Shown: positions 31,072-40,676 of the stretch, piece by piece | Numbering within the stretch: the stretch's first letter is position 1 | Layout: every line of letters begins with the position of its first letter | Origin: Paraglaciecola polaris LMG 21857 | GTDB lineage: Bacteria; Pseudomonadota; Gammaproteobacteria; Enterobacterales; Alteromonadaceae | DNA: 64,000 nucleotides | Assembly: GCF_000315055.1 (NCBI RefSeq) | Contig: NZ_BAER01000124.1 | Coordinates: 1 to 64,000, forward strand | Reading direction: 5' to 3' | Notes under the pieces: generated by a model | Seen by the model: the letters and a program-made list of their open reading frames with translations, nothing else | The model's database searches: none | What the model was told of the DNA's origin: nothing | Position numbers and translations under genes: made by a program

Positions 31072-32166
31072 CTAACTCGGAACATCCTGCTGGGGCAATT
31101 CCAGTAGGGTAAATTGACTATCACGGTCGCCGGAGACTCGGACACTGCATCGCCCCCAACTTTCAGGGATATGCCACACGCTATCGGTCGCCACACTGTA
31201 TAACTCTCGCTTGTTATGGCAACGTAACTCAACCGTATTTAGGTTGCCGCTGACGTTATTCAAGCTAAAAGCACTGCGGCTTAAGTCATGCCACCAATCA
31301 CCATCTTGTTTAACTTTACCTGGGATCGAAATGACCTGTTGGCTTTTGAGCAGGTTTAACACCTTGATGACATAGGGCTCAAGTAAAGCAATATTTTCTT
31401 GGTTATTGGCTTGGGTTTCAACACGCTGGAAGGTGTCCAGTACATCAAGATATTGAGACTGGTTAAGCTGTAATACGAACATACGGTTTAACAGCAAAGG
31501 GTAAGCTTCTGCCCCCAAGTACTCACCATTATTGTCCGTCCTAATGATGTGTTTAACATATTTCAGCTCTTCCACACTGTCGTTTTGCGCCTTTGCAATA
31601 TCTGCTCGTAGCAGCGAGTAAAAAGTGAACTCCATGCTATTGAGCAAACCTTTGTCTTTCATTTTTTCACTTAATTGAGTGGCTAACCCAAGATCATTTT
31701 TGTCTAACGCATCTCGTACTCCTTGATAGGCCCGTTTGAACTTGCGCCTTACCCCTTTATTTAACCCAGTTAATTTAAAGTCTAATTGAACTTTGTTATA
31801 GCATTGCTCAATTGGCTTACCATCAACATAGGCTGGGCTGTACTGCCACTCTTTGAGCGCATTCACTGCAGCCTTTTCAAATCCCTCCATACCGGTTGAA
31901 TCAACGACCACTATATTATTCACACTGCCGTCGGTTCCCACTACAAAATTTAACTGCACCCAACCTTCAGCGCCTTTACGCGCCATGTTAGTTGGATATT
32001 TAGGGTGAACACGCTTTATTGGTTCAGGTAGCTTAGCTGATTCCAATAGTACAGCACTTGGCTCGTTTAATTCGATTGGCTGAGGCTGGGACTCAGTTGC
32101 ACACAGCGTATGTCCAGAGCCTAAGCTTAGTGAAACAAGAAGAAGTGCATTGGCGGGAAAATTCAT
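31072..32166 (-). CDS. Exported protein with a TonB C-terminal domain and helical extension
   Basis: The 364-residue protein starts with a signal peptide (MNFPANALLLVSLSLGSGHTLCA). Residues about 45-130 form a TonB C-terminal domain: VHPKYPTNMARKGAEGWVQLNFVVGTDGSVNNIVVVDSTGMEGFEKAAVNALKEWQYSPA. In contrast to true TonB there is no N-terminal membrane anchor and no proline-rich spanner. About 230 residues of mainly alpha-helical, TPR-like sequence and a beta-rich end follow. It therefore is unlikely to energise outer-membrane receptors. Related exported TonB-domain proteins of Alteromonadales have no settled function. It stands alone, converging with srmB and divergent from rdgB. Confidence 0.75.
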   Translation of the reverse strand: MNFPANALLLVSLSLGSGHTLCATESQPQPIELNEPSAVLLESAKLPEPIKRVHPKYPTNMARKGAEGWVQLNFVVGTDGSVNNIVVVDSTGMEGFEKAAVNALKEWQYSPAYVDGKPIEQCYNKVQLDFKLTGLNKGVRRKFKRAYQGVRDALDKNDLGLATQLSEKMKDKGLLNSMEFTFYSLLRADIAKAQNDSVEELKYVKHIIRTDNNGEYLGAEAYPLLLNRMFVLQLNQSQYLDVLDTFQRVETQANNQENIALLEPYVIKVLNLLKSQQVISIPGKVKQDGDWWHDLSRSAFSLNNVSGNLNTVELRCHNKRELYSVATDSVWHIPESWGRCSVRVSGDRDSQFTLLELPQQDVPS

Positions 32167-32366
32167 AAAGCGTCCTTGCGGTAATAAATGGGTTAACTTG
32201 AAAAAATAACCTTATCAAGACTAAATAATTTACCCAGCAACAGCAAGATGTATTTCTCAAATGAGAGAGCAAGTACCCCTATCAAAGACGAGTAAGGTAC
32301 AATATCAATTATGTGTTGAAACAGGTAAAATTCGCCTAAACCTAATCAAATTGAAGAGCCACTCCC

Positions 32367-32969
32367 TTGTCACGCAAAATAGTATTAGCCACAGGCAATA
32401 AAGGCAAAGTTGCCGAGTTAAGCCAATTACTCAGCCCCCTTGATATTGATATCGTTCCACAAAGTGAATTTAACGTGCCGGATGTAGCTGAAACCGGCAC
32501 CACCTTTGTCGAAAATGCAATTATCAAGGCGCGTCATGCCGCTAAAATTACTGGGCTACCTGCTATAGCCGACGACTCAGGTTTAGCGGTTGATGCATTG
32601 GACGGTGCGCCTGGCGTGTATTCAGCCCGTTATGCGGGCAGCCATGCCACCGATACTGACAACATCGATAAGCTACTTGAGGCATTAAAGGACGTGGCGC
32701 CCGCAGCCCGCCATGCCCGTTTTTTATGTGTGTTGGTCTATATGCGCAGTGCTGATGACCCTACCCCAATTATTTGCCAAGGTGAATGGCACGGAAAAAT
32801 TACCACTCAGCGCACTGGCGACAGTGGTTTTGGTTACGATCCGGTATTTTGGGTGGAACAAAAACAGTGCACCTCAGCCCAGCTAAGCAAAGAGCAAAAA
32901 AATGCCTTGAGTCATCGTGGTCAAGCCCTTGATCAGCTATTGATCACGTTAAGCGCTGATTTTGATTAA
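32367..32969 (+). CDS. rdgB: XTP/dITP diphosphatase (RdgB/HAM1)
   Basis: RdgB hydrolyses dITP, ITP and XTP to the monophosphates, keeping deaminated purines out of nucleic acids. The 200-residue protein has the N-terminal [13 protein letters not shown], the metal- and base-binding [24 protein letters not shown] and the C-terminal SGFGYDPVF with SHRGQAL, all diagnostic. The start is TTG because the conserved sequence begins there; AAGAG lies about 10 bases upstream. hemW overlaps its end by a few bases, the usual gammaproteobacterial order. Confidence 0.95.
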   Translation: MSRKIVLATGNKGKVAELSQLLSPLDIDIVPQSEFNVPDVAETGTTFVENAIIKARHAAKITGLPAIADDSGLAVDALDGAPGVYSARYAGSHATDTDNIDKLLEALKDVAPAARHARFLCVLVYMRSADDPTPIICQGEWHGKITTQRTGDSGFGYDPVFWVEQKQCTSAQLSKEQKNALSHRGQALDQLLITLSADFD

Positions 32970-34164
32970 TTCACACAAGGGTGACGAAAACGCGTTGCAC
33001 ACCTCAATCAAAACACTCAGGCTGCCACCTGTTGCTTTGTATATCCATATCCCATGGTGCGTGCAAAAGTGTCCTTATTGTGATTTTAATTCCCACGGGC
33101 AGAAACAAAGTACCTTGCCAGAAGCGGAATACGTCAGTCATTTACTTGATGATTTAACTGAAGATGCCAAATTGATTGGCTCGCGCCTAGTTCACAGTAT
33201 TTTTATCGGTGGTGGCACTCCGAGTTTATTTTCACCTGAGGCGATAGACCGATTACTGACTGGTGTGCGTCAGCGCGTTAATTTAGCCCATGACGCAGAA
33301 ATTACCCTTGAGGCTAATCCTGGCACTGTGGAAAGTGGACGTTTCAATGGTTTTGCCAAAGCAGGTGTTAACCGAATATCCATAGGAGTGCAGAGCTTTC
33401 AGCAAGAAAAGCTTGAGCGACTAGGGCGTATTCACGATGAACAACAGGCGTTAAATGCCGCGGGTTATGCCCGAAATGCGGGCCTAAATAGCTTCAATTT
33501 AGATTTAATGCATGGCCTGCCAGAGCAATCCATTGACGATGCCTTATTTGATTTACGCCAAGGTATTGCGCAGCAACCACCCCATTTATCCTGGTATCAA
33601 CTGACCATTGAGCCAAACACTCAGTTTCACTCTAAACCACCTACACTGCCTGAAGATGACATATTGTGGGACATACAAGAGCAAGGCCATGACATACTCA
33701 CCGCGGCGGGGTACCAGCAATACGAAATTTCCGGTTACAGCTTGGCTGGTCAACAATGTCGGCATAATCTTAATTACTGGCGCTTTGGTGACTACTTAGG
33801 CATCGGCTGCGGTGCGCACGGCAAAGTGACCTTACCTGACTGCGGCCAGATAATACGTACGGTCAAGGTGAAACATCCCAAGGGTTATATGGATCTCACG
33901 CGTTCCTACCTGCATCAACGGCATAACGTGCAAGATGACGAACTTCCTTTTGAGTTCTTTATGAATCGTCTACGTTTGCTTGAACCTTGCCCTAAGCAAG
34001 AGTTTACCGACTTCACCGGGCTACTGCTGACAGCGCAAAGCCAATTAATGGCTAACCTAAACACGGCTCTCACCAAAGGCTTGTTAGCTGAAACCGATAC
34101 CCATTGGCAGGTCACGCCTCTTGGTCGGCGTTACCTGAATTCATTATTGGAAATGCTGGTTTAG
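32962..34164 (+). CDS. hemW: Heme chaperone HemW (radical-SAM, formerly HemN-like)
   Basis: HemW binds heme and a radical-SAM 4Fe-4S cluster and is thought to deliver heme to respiratory proteins; it lacks coproporphyrinogen oxidase activity. The radical-SAM motif is CVQKCPYC (C33, C37, C40 from the TTG start), preceded by [41 protein letters not shown] and [13 protein letters not shown] are family segments. The true HemN-specific N-terminal cysteine arrangement is absent. Start choice is uncertain: TTG 32962 overlaps rdgB by eight bases, and a TTG at 32995 is possible. It is probably co-transcribed with rdgB. Confidence 0.93.
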   Translation: MINSHKGDENALHTSIKTLRLPPVALYIHIPWCVQKCPYCDFNSHGQKQSTLPEAEYVSHLLDDLTEDAKLIGSRLVHSIFIGGGTPSLFSPEAIDRLLTGVRQRVNLAHDAEITLEANPGTVESGRFNGFAKAGVNRISIGVQSFQQEKLERLGRIHDEQQALNAAGYARNAGLNSFNLDLMHGLPEQSIDDALFDLRQGIAQQPPHLSWYQLTIEPNTQFHSKPPTLPEDDILWDIQEQGHDILTAAGYQQYEISGYSLAGQQCRHNLNYWRFGDYLGIGCGAHGKVTLPDCGQIIRTVKVKHPKGYMDLTRSYLHQRHNVQDDELPFEFFMNRLRLLEPCPKQEFTDFTGLLLTAQSQLMANLNTALTKGLLAETDTHWQVTPLGRRYLNSLLEMLV

Positions 34165-34227
34165 GGTGCATTCTACGTACATGAGCTAGAGGCAATCCGA
34201 CGAATTATTGGATGTATAACACCAAAC

Positions 34228-34884
34228 TTAAATATCCAGCCGCTTAGCGGCAAATTCATGGGCTGACGGTGATACATCCGTGCCTTGCCATACTCTTGCT
34301 AGGTTTTTCGCCGCGACTAACGTCGCGCCTGAACCAAAAAAGGGATCGATGACTGTGTCCCCTGCAACTGAACTTTGACTGATCAACTTTTCAATCAGTG
34401 GCACTGGCTTTTCGGTGGGGTAACTCCGCCAAACGCGTTTTTCTTGCAACACATCAGGCATACCTAAATCGTGCAATTTACGTTTACCTTTTTCGAAAAA
34501 CAAAATAAATTCATAGCGCGCTCGGTAGTGATATCCCATGCCGATAGCACACTTGTCCCACACCAAAGGCTTCCAAAACTTAAAGCCAGCCGCTTCGGCT
34601 AGGGGCTTTACCACAAACATGGTTTCTTGATCACAAAACAAATAAAAATGACTATTGGTTTTTAACACGCGATAAATTTCTGCAAATAACTCAGTGAATC
34701 GGGCATTAGGGAAAATAGCAAACCATTCATTACTCGATGATTTACTGTGCTTTAATCGCGTCGTTGTACCTTTTGCCCTGTGCTTTTCTAACGATTCGTA
34801 AGGGGGATCCGTTATCACTAAATTAACGCTATCGCTAGGTAAGCTTCGTAGCCATTCAATGGCATCTTGGTCAAATAAACTCAT
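34228..34884 (-). CDS. Orphan DNA N6/N4 methyltransferase, beta class
   Basis: The 218-residue protein is a DNA amino-methyltransferase. The catalytic motif DPPY is at residues 26-29 and the SAM-binding motif DPFFGSGA follows near 180-187, the order of the beta class (Pfam N6_N4_Mtase). FWKPLVWDK and YRARYEFILFFEKGKR lie between, and the target-recognition part is very short. No restriction endonuclease is adjacent, so this is likely a solitary methylase, perhaps a phage-derived one or a protective or regulatory enzyme. Target sequence cannot be read off. It lies convergent to hemW on the minus strand. Confidence 0.82.
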   Translation of the reverse strand: MSLFDQDAIEWLRSLPSDSVNLVITDPPYESLEKHRAKGTTTRLKHSKSSSNEWFAIFPNARFTELFAEIYRVLKTNSHFYLFCDQETMFVVKPLAEAAGFKFWKPLVWDKCAIGMGYHYRARYEFILFFEKGKRKLHDLGMPDVLQEKRVWRSYPTEKPVPLIEKLISQSSVAGDTVIDPFFGSGATLVAAKNLARVWQGTDVSPSAHEFAAKRLDI

Positions 34885-34982
34885 GGATTAATGCTTAGGT
34901 CTGAGGGCAAAACGGCGCATATACTAGCAGCGTAGTCACACGAACCCCAGCGTTAATACAAGATAAAACCACGAATAGAAAA

Positions 34983-35762
34983 TCAGTGGGAATGGGATTG
35001 TGCGCTACTTACCACATCGTATTTCGTTAACTGGGGAATGTCTTGACGTAAACGGTTTTCAACCCGATCTAGACGTTTAAATTCATTGCAGAACCAATGG
35101 GCCTTTTGTTGCAGAGTCTGACTTTTAGGTGAGAATTTTTCTTCTACAGTAGAGCCGATCGTGTCAATTTTTTCCGCAAGTTTGGCGATTTTCTCTTCGG
35201 TGCTGGTACTTTCGGAAACCAAGCCTCCAATTGCCGATAATATCCCACCTAATGAGGTGTTCATGGCTTCTTCGATTTGCTCTTCGAGCTCACGATCAAC
35301 AAGATCGTCGACGTTTTCGAGTGTGCCAGGGCCCATATAAAAGCTGCTACCCGCATGGATGAATTTCTCTTTGACCCGAGATTGTACTCGAGCAAGAGAT
35401 GAGCGTAGCTTTTCGTAACTTTCGTGTTCTTCTCCCACTAAGCCGATATACACATGCTCAACGGTTTCAATGGCTAACTCAACGCCCTCGCTGGCAAGTA
35501 AGATCATCTTAGGCACAACGTGATGCACACCATCGGCAAGTTCTTTCAGTTCAGCTTGTTGTTTAGGGGAAAGCGACACCCATTGCCCCTGCACAATAAG
35601 TTGATTGTCTTGGTTAATTTGGTAAACGGTACGACTATTATCGATCACTCGGATCTGATCATTCGTCACCACCAAACCATAGTTTAACTCAACATCACAC
35701 TTATAATCGGCTTTGACATTGGCTACATAAAAGCACAGAAAAATTAACCACAAAAAACGCAT
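34983..35762 (-). CDS. yggN: Exported YggN-like protein (DUF2884)
   Basis: The 259-residue protein has a signal peptide (MRFLWLIFLCFYVANVKA) and resembles the DUF2884/YggN family: YKCDVELNYGLVVTNDQIRVID, then NQLIVQGQWVSLSPKQQAELKELADGVHHVVPKM. The C-terminal half is helical and acidic, with a conserved C(N)EF motif near residue 225. Function is unknown. In gammaproteobacteria yggN often sits close to the rdgB-hemW region, which supports the call. It lies just past the methyltransferase on the same strand. Confidence 0.75.
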   Translation of the reverse strand: MRFLWLIFLCFYVANVKADYKCDVELNYGLVVTNDQIRVIDNSRTVYQINQDNQLIVQGQWVSLSPKQQAELKELADGVHHVVPKMILLASEGVELAIETVEHVYIGLVGEEHESYEKLRSSLARVQSRVKEKFIHAGSSFYMGPGTLENVDDLVDRELEEQIEEAMNTSLGGILSAIGGLVSESTSTEEKIAKLAEKIDTIGSTVEEKFSPKSQTLQQKAHWFCNEFKRLDRVENRLRQDIPQLTKYDVVSSAQSHSH

Positions 35763-35852
35763 ATCGTATCGCTAACGTAAAAAGACATGGATATTCTGAC
35801 CATTAAGTCTAGGTTTTGAAAGCACGATACGATAATCGAATTAAAATATAGG

Positions 35853-36350
35853 TTAATCGACTGTTCGCACCAGCCGAGTGTAAACAAATAGACGTTTTTC
35901 TTTCAGAGCATTACTGCTGTTAAAAAAAGCCACCACCCAAGCTCGATTCGCATCCGTCACCGCAGGGGTTGATGTCCAATAATCGTCTGATAACGTACTA
36001 GGGAAAACTGTTTCGTTAATCGCCGGACGCACACAAGCACGCTCGGTTAATGTAGCCAACTCTTTTAGATTCGGAACCCGCCAGCCGCTTTTGCCGGCGA
36101 ACGTATAGCCATGTGCCTCATCTAGCGCTTGCTGCCAATTCAATTCATCGCCTTCACCAATGCAATCGTTGTTACTGTATGTTTGACCAAGGCTACAACG
36201 CATCCACATTAGGCCACTTTCAGTGTGTGTAGCCGTACCATCGGTATTGACCACAAATTGCTCTGCACTTGCTGTTTCCGTAACATCATCTAGGCAGGTT
36301 TGCGCACTCGCATTGAGGCTAAGTAAGGCTAAAATAACTAACTTTTTCAT
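35853..36350 (-). CDS. Exported DUF1566 (Lcl_C) protein
   Basis: The 165-residue protein has a short signal peptide (MKKLVILALLSLNASA) followed by one DUF1566 domain. It shows GLMWMRCSLGQ, WQQALDEAHGYTFAGKSGWRVPNLKELATL, VFPSTLSDDYWTSTP and RLFVYTRLVR. DUF1566 domains occur in cell-surface proteins including the Legionella collagen-like adhesin tail, and their role here is unknown. The ATG follows the previous gene's stop by one base, so it is probably translated from the same mRNA as the larger DUF1566 lipoprotein upstream. Confidence 0.8.
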   Translation of the reverse strand: MKKLVILALLSLNASAQTCLDDVTETASAEQFVVNTDGTATHTESGLMWMRCSLGQTYSNNDCIGEGDELNWQQALDEAHGYTFAGKSGWRVPNLKELATLTERACVRPAINETVFPSTLSDDYWTSTPAVTDANRAWVVAFFNSSNALKEKRLFVYTRLVRTVD

Positions 36351-36351
36351 A

Positions 36352-38061
36352 TCATCGTCCTGCTCTGACTAAGCGTACATTGACTGCTGTAGATTTATTT
36401 AGGAAGTTATCGTTACCGGAAGCAAAATCAATCGCCCAAGCATTTTGCGCAGCTTCGTCGGTACCATCGACACTGGCTTGAGACGTCCAGTACCATAAGA
36501 TGCTCGTTGAGCCGTTATCCGAATAAGGGAAATAGTCCGTGTCCAGCATAGGGCTAGTCGACTTACCAAGGTGGACTATGGACAACAGCTCATTATGACT
36601 TGGCAGTTTCCAGTCATAAAAACCACATAATCCTTGGGCATTGACCGCCTCTACGAAGTCCTCTGTGTTGCAATCACTTAAGGAACAGCTTGGCGTGGCA
36701 GGATTCAATGGCCCACTATAACCACCATTATTTTCTTGTGCATACCAACTATAGGTGTGCCGACGACCATGTAAGTCACCGTTGGTGGTTTTTATTTCCC
36801 ATACCAAACCCGTCACGTTGTCACGCACACAGCGCCAAGGTTGACTCACATCATCGACCTCATCACCTATGTCATCTAAACGGGTGAAATCAAACCCTCC
36901 TTCACCCCGTCCCGCTTTGGTCAACATATTGTTACTGGCGATAATATCTCGGCCTCGTTGACCGTCTTGTCCGGGGTAATCTGCTTGGTGAGAACTGTTG
37001 ATTGCGTTACTGCTGCCCTGGCGTGTTACCCCAGTGTCATTAAGCAGACTGCGGGGAAATGGCTTAACCGTCACTGAAATGCTGTCATCAACTTCATTGT
37101 TGTTCGCATCCGTCACTTTCAACGTAAAGGTTAACACTTGGGTACTATTGACCATAGGCGCGACCGCAAAGGTTTGTAACACGTTGGCATTGTTGATCTT
37201 AGGTTCAAGTAGTGAATCATTTAGCCATAAATACGTCAGTGGTTTAGCCGACGGTATCGCTGTATCAGCGACCCCAGACAATAAAATACTCTCTCCTGAA
37301 AACACCTGATGGTCGACACCGGCGTCTGCTGTGGGGACATTATTTCTGGCGCTTAAAATAGTCACGGTCAACTCTTGGGTATCTGTGGCTCCTTCCTGAT
37401 CCGTTACCGTTAGCTCGAAGGTTAAATTATTGTCTTCATCTAGGATAGGCGTCGTAAAGGTAATACTGCTTGCGTCTCTGCTAACACCGGCTAATACATC
37501 AGCCCCGGCAAGTTGTTGCCATTGAAACGCGGCAATGGGGTCACTCACATCCGCAGCATCGGCATCAGTACTCGTGCTGCCATCAAGGGTCACTTCCATA
37601 CTTGCTGGAAATACCTTGTTGGCAAAACCATCGATGGGTGGATAAGAAATCAATGCGTTTGGTTGGGTGTTTAAGGCGAGTACGTTGACCTCTAGACTGT
37701 CTGAGCCAACATTGCCATTGCCATCAGTGGCTTGCAATGTAAGACGAAAGGTCAAGGTACCACTGGTAGTCGGCGCGATAAAAGAGGCGACTCCAGATGT
37801 TGTATCAGCATGGGTAATAACAAGTGTTGGTGACGCTGACCAAGCATAAGTCAGCTCGTCCGTGGTTCCCACTGCATCACCTTGCAGGTTAACGCTAGTA
37901 CCTTCGTTAACCGTTGAGCCTGGGCCGGCATTAACAATCACTCTTGGTGTATTATCGGTGCTCGAATCTGAAGAACCACCGCCGCCACAAGCGGTTAAAA
38001 ATAAGCTAGTGAATAAAACTAACAAGCAAAACGAAGTGAAATCATTTGATATTTTACGCAT
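36352..38061 (-). CDS. Surface lipoprotein with Ig/PKD-like repeats and a C-terminal DUF1566 domain
   Basis: About 569 residues. A lipoprotein signal (SFCLLVLFTSLFLTACGGGGSSD) has a clear lipobox at LTAC and a flexible Gly/Ser linker. Three Ig/PKD-like repeats follow, each with the 'VNAGPGSTVNEGTSVNLQG' or 'ADAGVDHQVFSGESILLSG' pattern and an 'LTFRLTLQATDGNGN'-type core. The C-terminal 230 residues form a DUF1566 domain (VTGLVWEIKTT, GFYDWKLPSHNELLSI, SSTSILWYWTSQAS, AVNVRLVR). The architecture suits an outer-membrane or extracellular adhesion or ligand-binding protein. I use the ATG at 38061; the ATG at 38088 would add nine residues before the signal. Confidence 0.8.
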   Translation of the reverse strand: MRKISNDFTSFCLLVLFTSLFLTACGGGGSSDSSTDNTPRVIVNAGPGSTVNEGTSVNLQGDAVGTTDELTYAWSASPTLVITHADTTSGVASFIAPTTSGTLTFRLTLQATDGNGNVGSDSLEVNVLALNTQPNALISYPPIDGFANKVFPASMEVTLDGSTSTDADAADVSDPIAAFQWQQLAGADVLAGVSRDASSITFTTPILDEDNNLTFELTVTDQEGATDTQELTVTILSARNNVPTADAGVDHQVFSGESILLSGVADTAIPSAKPLTYLWLNDSLLEPKINNANVLQTFAVAPMVNSTQVLTFTLKVTDANNNEVDDSISVTVKPFPRSLLNDTGVTRQGSSNAINSSHQADYPGQDGQRGRDIIASNNMLTKAGRGEGGFDFTRLDDIGDEVDDVSQPWRCVRDNVTGLVWEIKTTNGDLHGRRHTYSWYAQENNGGYSGPLNPATPSCSLSDCNTEDFVEAVNAQGLCGFYDWKLPSHNELLSIVHLGKSTSPMLDTDYFPYSDNGSTSILWYWTSQASVDGTDEAAQNAWAIDFASGNDNFLNKSTAVNVRLVRAGR

Positions 38062-38151
38062 ATATTTACTAACCAATGTCGGTGTCATATTACTGCTCGA
38101 TGACGAAGTGATTTTGCTTAACTAACGACAATGTAAGCAGAATTCATACCA

Positions 38152-38865
38152 CTAACTAACGATATAAAAGATCACAGGCAGGACTATTGCGGTCAACACA
38201 CCATTGATACATAAGCCTAAGGTTGCGAATGCCCCGACTTTTTGACTCATCTGAAACCCTTGTGCAGTACCTATGGCGTGGGCTACTGTGCCAAGGGCAA
38301 GACCTTGTGCTTGGGGTGAGGTGATACGCAGCAAACGATAAATACTGGAGGCAAATACGGCCCCAACAATACCGGTGAAAATAACGATCACTACTGCAAG
38401 CCCAGGTATACCGCCAATATGTTGACTCGTTTCAATTGCCAGGGGCGTCGTAATTGACTTGGTCAGTAAACTTAGCTTGACGCCCGCTTCCATGGGCAAA
38501 AAGTACACCACCAATAACGCTAATATCGGCGCTAACAAACCACCGATAACGATAGGTAATAACACCCCCACGCCGTTTTGCTTGACACTGCTAAGTTGAG
38601 AATACAAAGGGATCGCCAAAGCAACGGTAGCGGGCCCCAACAACCAGGTTAACAGCCCTGTTTTAGCCTGATAACCTTCAACACTCACACCGGTATAAAA
38701 TAAAATGACCGCTAATATAGCAATACAAAAAACCATAGGATGAAATATCGGGCGGCTGCCAAGACGTCGGAATATAAAAAGTGAGGCTAAGTAGACTGCC
38801 AGTGTGATGGCACACCAGAACACGGCTGATAATACCGCATTACTGCTAGCGCTTAACATGTTCAT
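38152..38865 (-). CDS. lrgB: LrgB-family membrane protein
   Basis: The 237-residue protein has about seven to eight hydrophobic segments and the LrgB signatures PLYSQLSSVKQNGV, LTKSITTPLAIETSQHIGGIP and GTVAHAIGTAQGFQMS. In Staphylococcus, LrgB works with LrgA and modulates murein hydrolase activity; in other bacteria LrgAB/CidAB-type pairs export pyruvate or small acids or affect plastid envelopes. Here it overlaps the upstream lrgA-like gene by 20 bases on the same strand, so the two are co-translated. Function in gammaproteobacteria is not settled. Confidence 0.88.
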   Translation of the reverse strand: MNMLSASSNAVLSAVFWCAITLAVYLASLFIFRRLGSRPIFHPMVFCIAILAVILFYTGVSVEGYQAKTGLLTWLLGPATVALAIPLYSQLSSVKQNGVGVLLPIVIGGLLAPILALLVVYFLPMEAGVKLSLLTKSITTPLAIETSQHIGGIPGLAVVIVIFTGIVGAVFASSIYRLLRITSPQAQGLALGTVAHAIGTAQGFQMSQKVGAFATLGLCINGVLTAIVLPVIFYIVS

Positions 38866-39229
38866 TATCGGTATTCGCGTGAGCGTGATTTTGCCACTGA
38901 CGCTGACAAATCCAAGCTGTCACTCCCAGACTAACAAGAGTGCTGAGCATGATACTTAAGACTAACCACAGTAGATTGTCTGCCAGTTTTTCGGCAAATA
39001 ATAAGATGCCCATAGTCGCTGGTACAAATAATATCAGCATATGGCCTAAGACAAATTGCGACACCCGTAACAGCGCACTAGGAATGCGCTTAAGCCAAAC
39101 TAAGCCCAATAAAAGCAGCAATAATCCCAACAAAGACGCTGGTAAGGGAATGAACGGACTCAGGCCTAAACCCGCCCCCCAAAACCCGACCAGAGTAGTC
39201 AGCGCAAGTGCATATTTCAACCACAACAT
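38846..39229 (-). CDS. lrgA: LrgA/CidA-family holin-like membrane protein
   Basis: The 127-residue protein has four hydrophobic helices and the LrgA features GLGLSPFIPLPASLLGLLLLLLGLVW and LFVPATMGILLFAEKL. These are the holin-like partners of LrgB-type proteins. It starts the two-gene unit, its stop codon lying inside the lrgB start region. Only the pair and family are visible; neither a regulator (LytSR) nor a murein hydrolase is nearby. Confidence 0.85.
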   Translation of the reverse strand: MLWLKYALALTTLVGFWGAGLGLSPFIPLPASLLGLLLLLLGLVWLKRIPSALLRVSQFVLGHMLILFVPATMGILLFAEKLADNLLWLVLSIMLSTLVSLGVTAWICQRQWQNHAHANTDNEHVKR

Positions 39230-39292
39230 CTAACGCCTCTCAGACCAAAACATTACTTGGCATATTGTTGATAGCCCTAGCGTAAACCCACA

Positions 39293-40651
39293 TTAGGAGC
39301 CTGTTTTAATATCTTCTAAATGGTATTTATCGATCAGCGAGTAAAGCGTGGGACGCGTTACACCAAGCAGTTCAGCGGTGCGCGACATATTGCGCTCGGC
39401 AACCTGAAAGGCGTGGCGGATCGCTCTGCTTTCAGCCTCTTCACGTACTTCACGCAAATTTAGAGTGGTAATCGTGCTTTGATTTTCATCTAGGCGCAAG
39501 CCCAAATCATCTGGCTGGATATAAGCTGACTCAGCCATGATCACGGCAGATTTAAGCTTGTTCTGCAATTCACGAATATTGCCTGGCCAACGATGTTGCA
39601 ACATTGCTTGGATCGCACTATCGCTAAATCCCTTCACCTTGGTTTTGAAGTCTTCGTTGTACTGGTTTAGAAAGGTCTTCCCCAGTAAAATCACATCATT
39701 ACCACGGTCGCGTAAAGGGGGAATTAAAATATTAATTTCACCGATGCGGTAATATAAATCTTCCCGGAAGGTTTCCTCTGCCACCATGGCATTTAAATCA
39801 CGGTGCGTGGCACAGATAACACGAATATCCACCGGAATTTCTGAGCGTCCGCCGACCCGCTCTATTACGCGCTCTTGTAAAAAACGCAGCATTTTTGCTT
39901 GTAACCCTACAGGCATATCACCGATTTCATCGAGAAATAAGGTTCCGCCTTGAGCACTTTCAATTTTACCAGGAGTGGTTTTATTCGCTCCAGTAAAGGC
40001 CCCTTTTTCATAACCAAACAATTCACTTTCGAGCAAATTTTCAGGAATAGACGCACAGTTAATGGCGATAAAGGCCTTGTTTTTACGCAAACTATGTTCA
40101 TGAATACTACGGGCAAACACTTCCTTACCTGTGCCACTTTCACCGAGCAGTAAGGTACTGATATCCGTTTGAGCGATACGTTCAGCCTTTTTACTGACCG
40201 CTAATATTTGCTCGCTGTTACCAATAACTCGGTCCATCGAAGGGGCGACCGCCGACAGATGACGATTTTCTTGCTCTAAATCGTAAAGTTGGGCAGCTCT
40301 GCTGACCAATATCTGAATGGTATCTGAATCAATTGGTTTCTGATAGAAATCGTATGCACCAAGCTGAATGGCTTTTAACGCATTCACTTTATCGTTGTTA
40401 CCCGTCACCACTATCACTTTGGTATTGGGTGAGAGTGCCAATATTTCTTGCAAGGCAGCTAGGCCTTCCGTCGCGTTTGCAGGATCAGGTGGTAAGCCTA
40501 AGTCTAAGGTAATAACCTTGGGTTCATGGCGGCGCAATTGCGTAATCGCCGAAGCACGATCGTCAGCAAACACCACGTCATACCCAGTAAAACTCCACTT
40601 CAGTTGCTTTTGAATGCCTAAGTCGTCATCGACTACTAAAATCTTATCCAT
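39293..40651 (-). CDS. prsR: PEP-CTERM-box response regulator, sigma-54 activator (PrsR)
   Basis: The 452-residue protein is an NtrC-type regulator. Residues 1-120 form a receiver with phospho-acceptor D50 (ITLDLGLPP). The central AAA+ domain has Walker A GESGTGKE (170-177), the sigma-54 contact loop GAFTGA (217-222) and Walker B GGTLFLDEIGD. A Fis-type helix-turn-helix (NMSRTAELLGVTRPTLYSLIDKY) ends it. It matches the PrsR regulators that, with PrsK and RpoN, control PEP-CTERM and exopolysaccharide genes. Its gene directly follows the histidine kinase gene (25 bases), and a PEP-CTERM gene with a sigma-54 promoter lies about 10 kb away in this window. Confidence 0.92.
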   Translation of the reverse strand: MDKILVVDDDLGIQKQLKWSFTGYDVVFADDRASAITQLRRHEPKVITLDLGLPPDPANATEGLAALQEILALSPNTKVIVVTGNNDKVNALKAIQLGAYDFYQKPIDSDTIQILVSRAAQLYDLEQENRHLSAVAPSMDRVIGNSEQILAVSKKAERIAQTDISTLLLGESGTGKEVFARSIHEHSLRKNKAFIAINCASIPENLLESELFGYEKGAFTGANKTTPGKIESAQGGTLFLDEIGDMPVGLQAKMLRFLQERVIERVGGRSEIPVDIRVICATHRDLNAMVAEETFREDLYYRIGEINILIPPLRDRGNDVILLGKTFLNQYNEDFKTKVKGFSDSAIQAMLQHRWPGNIRELQNKLKSAVIMAESAYIQPDDLGLRLDENQSTITTLNLREVREEAESRAIRHAFQVAERNMSRTAELLGVTRPTLYSLIDKYHLEDIKTGS

Positions 40652-40676
40652 GTATATGTCCTTGCAACTTATGCTA

